From the NCBI GenBank assembly GCA_023245115.1, contig JAHFKX010000010.1, positions 1-15,369 of the forward strand: a DNA stretch of 15,369 nt, given 5' to 3'. The DNA comes from Candidatus Woesearchaeota archaeon (GTDB lineage: Archaea > Nanobdellota > Nanobdellia > UBA10117). The notes under the pieces are model-generated. The model made no database searches, was not told where the DNA came from, and was given only the letters and a program-made list of their open reading frames with translations. A program made the translations under genes and the position numbers. Position 1 is the stretch's first letter. Each line of letters opens with the position of its first letter. Shown one piece after another: positions 8,828 through 15,177 of this stretch.

Positions 8828-10213
8828 TTATATTGCCACCTCCAAGCCCTGTGCCCTTGCTTCTTCCAAAGTAATTTCCTGGCTACGATAAAATGTGCGT
8901 GGCCGTGCATGGCCTGGCCCAACGGACATTACCATTGCTGGCTCTACTCTATCATGCAATATGTTAATTATGCGCGCCTCAGTACTCATATTTTTTCCAC
9001 CATATGCATTCAAGGCTGGCCCTTCACCAATTGGAGAATGCCTAAACTCCCAAATGCACAAGCCATCATACTGTCGTTCCTTTAAATCGAGCGCTTGGTG
9101 ATTCGATTTGGGCTCCATTACGCACAACTCCTTTAACACTATGTCCCCGGAATCAAATTTTAGTGGTATAGCTGCATGCATCGGATTCATTTTGTAAAAC
9201 AAATTTGGAATGCGCATTGTTACATTAGTTGCCGGCACAGCACATGGTGGTATTTTTATGTAAATATAATATTTAGCGCCAGTGTCTGACTTATCGCGGA
9301 CGTGCACGCCAAAATCTGTCCCGGGAATATCATAACTTTGCCCATCAGCCTCTGCAAGTGGATTTTTGAAAACGCTTTTGTATATGCCATCTTTTTTAAG
9401 CTTGGCCCGTAGTAATCTGGCACCAATCTCTTTATCTTGTTTTATGGCTAAAGCGGCCTGCTTTAAATAAATATTATCCTGTACTTTTCTTTCCAAATCC
9501 ATAACTGAAACACCACGGGCCAGATTAGTTGCGTAAGTATTATTGCTAAACCTGACAAAATCGCCCTTTTGGTCGATAGTACTACTAACTAAATTAAAGC
9601 ACATGCCATTACTAATTAACAAAAATCTGCTGCTAAGTGCCTTTGCGTACGCGCTACAACCTTCGTCTAAAAATTCACGTAAAGTTAAAAAATCTTCGTT
9701 GAGCTTATTTGCCAAGCTGCCTATAACTTCTGATGCAGATGGCAGATCTACATTGTTTTTTTCATTTCTTTCTTTGTCTCCATTCTGCAGCTTAATGTGA
9801 AGTCTATCCGCAAGCTTTTTCTCAACGCCATTCACAAAAGTATCCTTCTTTTCCAAAATGTACGGTATCAAACTGCTAACTATGAATTTCAGAACCGGAT
9901 CTCTTTGGACCTCTGGTGGTTCTGGCACCACTGGCGCATTTGCCGGCAGGTCAGCAAGCACTTGACTAATAAATCTCTGGCGCCACTGAAACAACTCAGT
10001 AGCATTCTGCCTAGCGTATAAATCTTCTATTTCGCTTAGGTCATCGCCGGGCACTATTGCATAATTTTTACCAACAAATCTGGCGAAATCCGCGCCAACC
10101 GGCACATCTGAACTTAAATGAAAAAGCCTACCCTCAACTAATATCACCGTGGATTCGGTGAATATATCAACTAACTGCGTCCGTGGTAAACCATCAATCT
10201 GGTATTTTAACAT
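8828..10213 (-). CDS. Protein of unknown family with a possible E2-like C-terminal domain
   Basis: A 461-residue protein directly upstream of the JAMM gene. The N-terminal 100 residues look alpha/beta; about 105-300 is mainly helical with a polar linker near 150-165. Residues about 315-445 hold strands ending YYIYIKIPP, a segment around NPMHAAIP, then YDGLCIWEF with C386, and a helix after MSTEARIINIL. That order (strands, Pro-rich turn, His-containing loop, Cys after Gly-Leu, C-terminal helix) resembles a ubiquitin-conjugating E2 fold with C386 as candidate thioester Cys. The resemblance is weak and by eye; a long insert sits before the Cys and no HPN motif is present. Position beside E1 and JAMM is what makes E2 worth considering; an accessory or substrate-recognition protein is equally possible. 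ATG 10213 has AAGG at 10220-10223 and overlaps the previous gene by 20 bases. The open frame reaches a TTG at 10243. Confidence 0.85.
   Translation of the reverse strand: MLKYQIDGLPRTQLVDIFTESTVILVEGRLFHLSSDVPVGADFARFVGKNYAIVPGDDLSEIEDLYARQNATELFQWRQRFISQVLADLPANAPVVPEPPEVQRDPVLKFIVSSLIPYILEKKDTFVNGVEKKLADRLHIKLQNGDKERNEKNNVDLPSASEVIGSLANKLNEDFLTLREFLDEGCSAYAKALSSRFLLISNGMCFNLVSSTIDQKGDFVRFSNNTYATNLARGVSVMDLERKVQDNIYLKQAALAIKQDKEIGARLLRAKLKKDGIYKSVFKNPLAEADGQSYDIPGTDFGVHVRDKSDTGAKYYIYIKIPPCAVPATNVTMRIPNLFYKMNPMHAAIPLKFDSGDIVLKELCVMEPKSNHQALDLKERQYDGLCIWEFRHSPIGEGPALNAYGGKNMSTEARIINILHDRVEPAMVMSVGPGHARPRTFYRSQEITLEEARAQGLEVAI
8836..8843 (-). promoter_or_regulatory. Strong ribosome-binding site for the JAMM gene
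   Basis: GGAGGTGG on the minus strand, nine bases before the ATG at 8826 and inside the final codons of the preceding gene. It is the best Shine-Dalgarno match in the window and decides the start of the JAMM gene. Confidence 0.7.
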
Positions 10214-10667
10214 ACCCAACCTTCGGTCCTTTGGTAGCCTCAATTTTATATAAGACGAACTTTTGCGTCGGGTCCCTATTCATCGCGACTACGGTACCAA
10301 ACTGTGCCAACGACACATTTTGCGGCACTTCTACCTGCCCAGCCGAACCCAACTTACAAGCTACATTATTACCGTCAACTCTCAAATATGGCGACTCACT
10401 CGCTTTGTCTATGCCGCCCACTAATGTCTGTATATCGTTCATAACCCGCCTATCGTCTGGGTCTTGGCCGGCTTGCTCCAAAAAAAGCGCATATAGCTTA
10501 TCAAGACTTAAAGCAGTCTTCATATCATCGGGTATTTCTTTGACAATAGCATCTTCGCCAAGTCCGGTTCTAAGCAGCGCCATCCATGGAAGTAACTGCT
10601 TTTCCGCAGGAGTAACCTGTTCTTTAACTTCACTAACAATTTTTTCTAATTCAGTTTTTCCACCCAT
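10194..10667 (-). CDS. Small conserved-looking protein of unknown function (157 residues)
   Basis: First gene after the only long gap in the operon. The ATG at 10667 has AAAGGTG at 10673-10679, five bases upstream; a TTG at 10685 would add six residues but lacks such a site. Residues 1-95 are acidic and helical (TELEKIVSEVKEQV, then a Leu-rich segment around 60-75). Residues about 97-157 look like a small beta-rich domain (YLRVDGNNVACKLG, then FGTVVAMNRD and KFVLYKIEA). I do not recognise a family. It is the right size and place for a ubiquitin-like modifier with a helical leader, but it ends in KIPD without a terminal diglycine and the strand order does not clearly match a beta-grasp fold, so I do not call it one. 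Its 3' end overlaps the next gene by 20 bases, implying coupled translation. Confidence 0.8.
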   Translation of the reverse strand: MGGKTELEKIVSEVKEQVTPAEKQLLPWMALLRTGLGEDAIVKEIPDDMKTALSLDKLYALFLEQAGQDPDDRRVMNDIQTLVGGIDKASESPYLRVDGNNVACKLGSAGQVEVPQNVSLAQFGTVVAMNRDPTQKFVLYKIEATKGPKVGYVKIPD

Positions 10668-10672
10668 TTCAA

Positions 10673-10679
10673 CACCTTT
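10673..10679 (-). promoter_or_regulatory. Ribosome-binding site for the 157-residue protein
   Basis: AAAGGTG on the minus strand, five bases before the ATG at 10667. It supports that start over the upstream TTG at 10685. Confidence 0.6.
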
Positions 10680-10684
10680 ACTCA

Positions 10685-10716
10685 ATTATAGTAGCAAAAC
10701 ACCTAAAAAGCTTTCG
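10685..10716 (-). promoter_or_regulatory. Possible internal promoter
   Basis: The 138-base gap 10668-10805 is the only one in the window wide enough for a promoter. On the minus strand it holds CGAAAGCTTTTTAGG (10702-10716), readable as an archaeal BRE/TATA element, and an exact TATAAT (10685-10690), readable as a bacterial -10 without a convincing -35. Both would place the transcript start near 10677-10680, giving a very short leader before the AAAGGTG site. AT-rich DNA yields such matches by chance. I see no hairpin-plus-T-run terminator in the gap. Confidence 0.25.
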
Positions 10717-10805
10717 GTCGCCCTAGTTTAAAGTTATTTTGGCCCATAAGACAAGGTATAAACACACTGCTCAGATACGTTAATACGTGATTCTCGTCAG
10801 AAGAA

Positions 10806-12617
10806 CTATTTGACATTTCGCGGCCTCATAACAGCCAGTGCTAATTTACTTGACGTTGAATCTGACATAATGGCCATGCAATAATTCACACCTTCTGTAT
10901 CTCCCGTAGATAAAAATGTAGTTAAACGTCTCAACCAAATTGTTTTGTTGCCTGGTGAAAGCATCACAGCTTTAGAATAATATTCATCTGCTTTATGATA
11001 ATTTTTCTCAGCAACTTGTAAATCACCCAAAGCGACATATGTTGCAGCATTTGCTTCGCCATGATGAACTATGTTCTCTAAACGCGCTCTGGCATCCTCG
11101 CGCTTACCGAGTTTAAAATCAACAACTGCGAGATTATAACTAATTTGGCTTTTGCCTAAATCTAACTCAACTGCCCGTTTAAGGAGCATTCGAGATCCAC
11201 CAATATCGCCGCGTCGATAAAGCGAAACTGCCTTATTGTTTAAAGCCTCTGAAAACTCCGGTCGTATTTCTAATGCACAGTCATAGCATCGCAACGCCTC
11301 GGCCGTATTGCCGATGTCATCTAAAACAGCACCTTTATTATTCCACCCAAATTCACTTCGCGGATTTACGCCAATTAATTTATCGTACCAACGCAATGCA
11401 GTTTGTAGCTTACGGTCAGAATAGGCCAAATTACCCAAACGCAAATAAAGCTCAGGTAGAAGTGGACCTGCCTTTGATTCGTACTTATTAACCTTTTCTT
11501 CTATCTCAGAAATCTGCGGCGATTTTATTTGTTTAATACCTTGTGCACTTAGTAACTTATTTAAAACAGCCACCAAATCCCGCAGCGCATTATTAATGTC
11601 TTCACCGGCCGGCGCAGCAATAGTAGATTCTGGTCGCGACCTCGCAAGCAAAATTTCTCTATCTCTTACTTGAAGTTCTTTCTCTAATACGAATGTTCTC
11701 TCGCGATACTCACTAATCTTGGCGGTTGTCTCGCGCTCGATTCGTTCTAACTCTAAGGCCTGCTCTTCTTTTCTTTTATGTATATAAAGGTCTTGCTCTT
11801 CTTTTTTCTTCTCAATCTCTAAGCCCTGTTCGCCTCTCTTTTTTGCTATTTCCAAATCCTGTTCAGCTTTTCTTTGTGCAAAAAATGAATCTACTCTCGC
11901 ACGCTCAGCGGCCAAAAGTTCTTCTTGCGTTCTTGCGCGTAGCTCTACAATTCTTTTTTTAAGCTCAAACAAACCTATTTGCGATGAAAGATCATTACGT
12001 GCTGCGGCCGTGTCTGCATCCCTTAACCTCTGTTGCAATTCTGTAATAGCTTTGTATCTCTCTAAATCCAGGAACTCACCAGACCAATCGCAAACCAGCT
12101 CACATTTTCCAAGGCCATAACGCTCAAGCGATAACTGTGCCTTCAGGCCAGCGTAAAATTCCTGACGCCTGTTTAAACATAAATCACTGGCATTAACTGC
12201 CGCAGCTTCTGTCGTAGCAGCTTCCAAAATTAGCGATGCGAGCATGCCTTCCAAATCTTTTTTCAGAACGGCTTCCTTGCCTTGAACTGAAAGGGCGCCC
12301 AATGCATATGCTATTAAATTATTAGCTGCGGCCTCATTTTGCAAAACATAAGTTAGCGTCAAATCACCATTGAGCTTAAAACTATCTTTTGTGGTAACAG
12401 AAAAATTAAACTTGAGCGAAACTGGCCCGCTGTCCACAACAGCAAAATCCTGATCACCAAATAATTTTGCCTTGAGCTCTTCACCTTTTAACAATTCGTG
12501 CAAATTTACGGCTCGCACACAATAATCTTCTGCCGGAACACTATCTCTGTGAAATATGCCGCGCTTCTGCGTTACCAGCCTTGCAACCTCATCTTCGCTT
12601 TGTTTCCACTGTTTCAT
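10806..12617 (-). CDS. SPFH/band-7-like protein with hendecad coiled coil and C-terminal TPRs
   Basis: Residues about 55-180 resemble an SPFH (stomatin/prohibitin/flotillin) domain: VSLKFNFSVTTKDSFKLNGD then LTLTYVLQN matches the 'T-K-D-G, strand, valence of Y' core, and LERYGLGKCELVCDW matches the closing strand. Residues about 185-325 form a long charged coiled coil with four 11-residue repeats. Residues about 385-600 carry five or six TPR-like units (for example ALRWYDKLIGVNPRSEFGW). No membrane anchor precedes the SPFH domain, unlike stomatin or HflK, so it may form a soluble ring or cage, or attach through partners. ATG 12617 has GGTG at 12626-12629; a GTG at 12626 in a GTGA overlap with the previous stop would add three residues. 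The gene ends in TAG, the only TAG terminator here, with TGA two codons later (10797-10799). Confidence 0.88.
   Translation of the reverse strand: MKQWKQSEDEVARLVTQKRGIFHRDSVPAEDYCVRAVNLHELLKGEELKAKLFGDQDFAVVDSGPVSLKFNFSVTTKDSFKLNGDLTLTYVLQNEAAANNLIAYALGALSVQGKEAVLKKDLEGMLASLILEAATTEAAAVNASDLCLNRRQEFYAGLKAQLSLERYGLGKCELVCDWSGEFLDLERYKAITELQQRLRDADTAAARNDLSSQIGLFELKKRIVELRARTQEELLAAERARVDSFFAQRKAEQDLEIAKKRGEQGLEIEKKKEEQDLYIHKRKEEQALELERIERETTAKISEYRERTFVLEKELQVRDREILLARSRPESTIAAPAGEDINNALRDLVAVLNKLLSAQGIKQIKSPQISEIEEKVNKYESKAGPLLPELYLRLGNLAYSDRKLQTALRWYDKLIGVNPRSEFGWNNKGAVLDDIGNTAEALRCYDCALEIRPEFSEALNNKAVSLYRRGDIGGSRMLLKRAVELDLGKSQISYNLAVVDFKLGKREDARARLENIVHHGEANAATYVALGDLQVAEKNYHKADEYYSKAVMLSPGNKTIWLRRLTTFLSTGDTEGVNYCMAIMSDSTSSKLALAVMRPRNVK
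11733..11864 (-). repeat. Four tandem 11-residue (33-base) repeats in the SPFH protein
   Basis: Residues 252-295 read as four in-register hendecads: EQDLEIAKKRG, EQGLEIEKKKE, EQDLYIHKRKE and EQALELERIER. The DNA repeats at 33-base period, visible on the plus strand as recurring tcttgctcttc-like blocks. Hendecads favour straight or right-handed coiled coils, as described for SPFH-family and vault-shoulder proteins. Confidence 0.8.
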
Positions 12618-12622
12618 ATTGC

Positions 12623-13990
12623 TCACACCAGTACTTCGTAATACCTGCCAGAAAGAGTCCCTTTTTTCAGAGGCTTCAGCTTGCCGGCTCCGACTTTTGC
12701 CCTAACAAAATTATCCAAGTGTGCCTCGCCGATTATTGGCCTCAAATCATCTGCTTCGATAAACAATCTATCTGGCTCTGGCCCGGCCTTTTCTTTTGCA
12801 ACTTTGGCAATCATCGTATCCATGGTATCGGGTGTTTGGTTATCGCCGGAGAAATAAGGCGCAAAATGCCTTGCAATCGGATTATTGTTATCATAAATTA
12901 GCCTGCCATTATTTAAATCGTAGCAAAATACCGCAGACTTATCCAAATGCGTATTTCTGAAAAAACCAGCCACGTTTTCTCTCACGCCTTCTGCAACGAA
13001 AACAGATATTTTGTAGCCATCGCCGGCAACCTTGCTGATAAATTCTGTCATCGCCGCATCGCCTGGCAATTTGAGAGTTAGATATGTCAACGCCTCGCTG
13101 ATATAAACACAGTCTACTTCAACTTTACTCGGCAGGTTGCTGCCATTCAACGCACCATGCATTTTCCATAATTTGTGCTTATCATCGACTTTCTCGGCCC
13201 GTATTTTATCCGGAGCGCCGCCCCACCAGCTCCAGTGCGCGCCCAAAATTGGAACTTTTCCTGCTGGCCAGTAATCTGGAATTTGATGGTTCAGCTTGCT
13301 CATCGCACCAGACATGTAACTTTTTGCTTTCACACTTAATGTTGGCTCAGAAGTTTTTTCGCTTGTCCTGCGTGCAGATTCCTGTGCGCTAAGGCATTCC
13401 TCTAAATCTTTTTGGACTGCCGTGCCAGGCCATTTAAATGTCGTGCGCAGGAACTGATCAGGTGTTTGGTACTGCGGGCTCAGCACAGTCGTAGGAACAC
13501 TATCCCAAAATACTGTCATTTGCTCTGCAAGTGATGATGCTGCCTTAAGATTACTAATATCAATGTGGCCATCGCGCTCCCGCTGCACGTTTAACAGTGC
13601 CAGATTATTATGTAAAACCCGCGCATATTCGTGCATCTCAGCAACGAAATCGCGCTGCCTCTCTTGCGCTTCTTTTGCCTGGTGCATATTTTTAGCGCGT
13701 TTCGTAAAATCACTCACGATGTAGCCAGATACCATGCTTTTGAGAACTTCAAGATGGCGTTTAATATCAACTTCATTGCTGTTTAGCAGTTCAGCAACAG
13801 GCATAATGCTCTCAAATTTATTAATAAGATCTTTGCGCAGCTCTACGGTTTCCATGCGCGCAATTTTCTGCGGCATTTTATACGCAACGCGATACACAAG
13901 CTTTACAACAAGAGAGCTTGGGCCATCAGCATACTGAATATACTTCCAAAGCGAACCAAGTCCCAATCCAGCAACAAGTGCGGTAACCAT
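12623..13990 (-). CDS. Unknown 455-residue protein with short hydrophobic N-terminus
   Basis: I do not recognise this family. The first 17 residues (MVTALVAGLGLGSLWKY) are hydrophobic and glycine-rich, long enough for a peripheral or short membrane anchor but without a clear signal-peptidase site. Residues about 40-160 are helical, with basic/acidic heptads near 95-135. A Ser/Thr/Glu-rich linker occupies about 195-222, then a Trp-rich patch (PDYWPAGK and HWSWWGG, 238-258). The C-terminal 200 residues look alpha/beta, including KISVFVAEGVRENV and SAVFCYDLNNGRLIY. No catalytic motif is evident. ATG 13990 has GTGGTG at 13995-14000. It lies 36 bases after the amber-containing gene, and its TGA overlaps a possible GTG start of the SPFH gene. 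If its N-terminus inserts in a membrane it could anchor the otherwise soluble SPFH protein; that is speculation. Confidence 0.88.
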   Translation of the reverse strand: MVTALVAGLGLGSLWKYIQYADGPSSLVVKLVYRVAYKMPQKIARMETVELRKDLINKFESIMPVAELLNSNEVDIKRHLEVLKSMVSGYIVSDFTKRAKNMHQAKEAQERQRDFVAEMHEYARVLHNNLALLNVQRERDGHIDISNLKAASSLAEQMTVFWDSVPTTVLSPQYQTPDQFLRTTFKWPGTAVQKDLEECLSAQESARRTSEKTSEPTLSVKAKSYMSGAMSKLNHQIPDYWPAGKVPILGAHWSWWGGAPDKIRAEKVDDKHKLWKMHGALNGSNLPSKVEVDCVYISEALTYLTLKLPGDAAMTEFISKVAGDGYKISVFVAEGVRENVAGFFRNTHLDKSAVFCYDLNNGRLIYDNNNPIARHFAPYFSGDNQTPDTMDTMIAKVAKEKAGPEPDRLFIEADDLRPIIGEAHLDNFVRAKVGAGKLKPLKKGTLSGRYYEVLV

Positions 13991-13994
13991 TTTA

Positions 13995-14000
13995 CACCAC
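13995..14000 (-). promoter_or_regulatory. Ribosome-binding site for the 455-residue protein
   Basis: GTGGTG on the minus strand, four bases before the ATG at 13990. Confidence 0.45.
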
Positions 14001-14026
14001 TAATGAAAAATTCAACAGTTAAAGAT

Positions 14027-14410
14027 TTAAAGGTTTCTATCTGGCAGTTTTCTCAGCAAATTATCTATTTTATTACGTAATTCTCCTACTTGCTTAACAA
14101 ACTCATCAGAACTAATATGGCCCTTTGCATATGCTATGAGCACCATCATATTATTTGTTACAGTTGACATAATATCAATATAATAAAAAAACTGAACCAA
14201 ATGTGGCATATTGCTATCTATTGTACCTTTCGCTTTAAATTCATTAAGCGCTAAATGGATTTCATCTACCGTAGAATAAAATTGCTTAAAAATAGGTACG
14301 AGCTTTTTCTTTTCGGCTTCTGCAATTTCTTTTGACTGTTTTGTTAACTATTCTATTTTATTTAACGCGTTTAGATAGCTCGAAACGATACTTTCCAGAT
14401 TTTCAGACAT
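14027..14410 (-). CDS. Small helical protein with in-frame TAG at codon 21
   Basis: The ATG at 14410 overlaps the TGA of the previous gene (ATGTCTGA), the coupling seen along this operon. It encodes MSENLESIVSSYLNALNKIE, then TAG at 14348-14350. The same frame continues without another stop for 106 codons to TAA at 14027: a Lys/Glu-rich helical stretch (LTKQSKEIAEAEKKK onward), a hydrophobic helical segment near residues 71-94, and a basic end. Full length would be 127 residues including the TAG position. Without readthrough the only ATG left is at 14209 (60 residues), leaving a 200-base gap with no ribosome site. The coding look on both sides of the TAG suggests one gene. It may be decoded (for example as pyrrolysine where UAG is reassigned, or by suppression), or carry a point mutation from a Gln or Lys codon, or a sequencing error. 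Family unknown. Confidence 0.7.
14348..14350 (-). other. In-frame amber (TAG) codon
   Basis: TAG at codon 21 of the reading frame starting at 14410. Read by hand on both sides, the flanking codons encode KIE before it and LTKQ after it, with no frame change. Confidence 0.9.
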
Positions 14411-14849
14411 CCTTCTCGCTTGCCAGCTCTGCGTCTACTCTTGCGCATAGCGCGTCATATGCTTTTCGCTCTTTTTCTTCATCTAATAAATATACCACGA
14501 TTGGCAAAGCTGGTAGATCAAATAGTGCGATTGCGTTTACATCTCCTTCCCTTTCGATTTGCTCACGTACTTCTTTAAGAAAACTTTTTTTATTGCTTGC
14601 GACGGTACAAGACATATCTGCGCGTTGATATGTATAAAATAATATCATTTGTATTCTTTCGCCTGCAGCAGTCCTTCGTGCTTCCTTAAATCGCTCATAT
14701 GCGCGATCAAGCCCTTGTTTATAATGATTAATCTGTTTTTCTGCCCGCCGTTCTTCAAGCGACAGTCTTGTTATAAGTTCGGTCAATGACTGTTGTTTAG
14801 ACTTTACACCCAGCAATTCTCTCAGACTCTTAAATTTACTTTTTGTCAT
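14403..14849 (-). CDS. Small basic helical protein of unknown function (148 residues)
   Basis: The N-terminus is Lys/Ser-rich (MTKSKFKSLRELLGVKSKQQ) and is followed by a long, highly charged helix at about 22-60 (LEERRAEKQINHYKQ, then RFKEARRTAA). A more hydrophobic segment follows (ALFDLPALPIVVYLLDEE, about 108-125) before an acidic tail. The basic N-terminus plus long charged helix is loosely like ESCRT-III/Snf7 or other filament-forming helical proteins, but I see no diagnostic motif and do not assign it. It starts inside the 3' end of the previous gene (14-base overlap) with no clear ribosome site, so it probably depends on translational coupling. It ends TGA overlapping the next ATG by eight bases. 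Confidence 0.8.
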   Translation of the reverse strand: MTKSKFKSLRELLGVKSKQQSLTELITRLSLEERRAEKQINHYKQGLDRAYERFKEARRTAAGERIQMILFYTYQRADMSCTVASNKKSFLKEVREQIEREGDVNAIALFDLPALPIVVYLLDEEKERKAYDALCARVDAELASEKDV

Positions 14850-15177
14850 TTTTATCTAATAATTTTTTAAACAATCTAACGTCTCGCGCATATTCTCGGA
14901 GCGCACTGCGAGCGGCTAGCTTACCACTAAATCGCCGTTTATAATATTGTGCACTATTTCTAAGCGCGTAGGCCTGTCTCAGTTCTATCTCGATTACAGC
15001 ATATAATAAACTACCTATGTCTTTGCCATCTTTTTGTAATTCACGCTTTTGTGTTTCATATTCGGTGCATTCATCTTCGGCAAACTTTTCTAACTTGTTA
15101 AAAAACTTAACTGCGTTTTTTAATATGCCCTCCAAACTATTTTGCATAAGAACTTTTTTACTATGTAATTTTCCCAT
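14836..15177 (-). CDS. Small basic helical protein of unknown function (113 residues)
   Basis: Nearly all helical and rich in Lys, Glu, Arg and Tyr. Residues 1-40 are basic and amphipathic (LEGILKNAVKFFNKLEKF), the middle is acidic then mixed (AEDECTEYETQKRELQ), and the C-terminus is basic (RLFKKLLDKNDKK). There is no signal peptide, membrane segment or metal site. The ATG at 15177 abuts the TGA of the upstream gene (TGAATG), so coupled translation is likely. Size and character match the next gene, and the pair may form helical heterocomplexes, which is an inference from composition. Family not recognised. Confidence 0.78.
   Translation of the reverse strand: MGKLHSKKVLMQNSLEGILKNAVKFFNKLEKFAEDECTEYETQKRELQKDGKDIGSLLYAVIEIELRQAYALRNSAQYYKRRFSGKLAARSALREYARDVRLFKKLLDKNDKK

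Noticed and set aside
8827..8922. Upstream extension of the JAMM protein by 32 residues
   Set aside because: It would overlap the preceding gene by 95 bases, while ATG 8826 has a near-perfect GGAGGTGG site and directly follows the preceding stop.
10214..10243. TTG start ten residues upstream in the E2-like gene
   Set aside because: ATG 10213 has AAGG at six bases and gives a shorter overlap with the preceding gene.
10194..10667. Calling the 157-residue protein the ubiquitin-like modifier
   Set aside because: There is no terminal or near-terminal diglycine and no clear beta-grasp strand order by eye. It is kept only as a candidate for fold prediction.
10183..10731. 182-residue open frame on the plus strand
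   Set aside because: Antisense to the 157-residue gene and the gap. Low-complexity Ser/Phe/Thr composition and no domain; the minus-strand frame has a good ribosome site and coupled neighbours.
10668..10805. Intrinsic terminator in the gap after the SPFH gene
   Set aside because: I could not find a GC-rich hairpin followed by a T run on the minus strand, so no terminator is called.
14027..14209. Independent 60-residue gene starting at ATG 14209
   Set aside because: It has no ribosome site and would leave 200 bases of coding-like sequence unexplained. It reads better as the 3' part of the frame beginning at 14410 and crossing the TAG.
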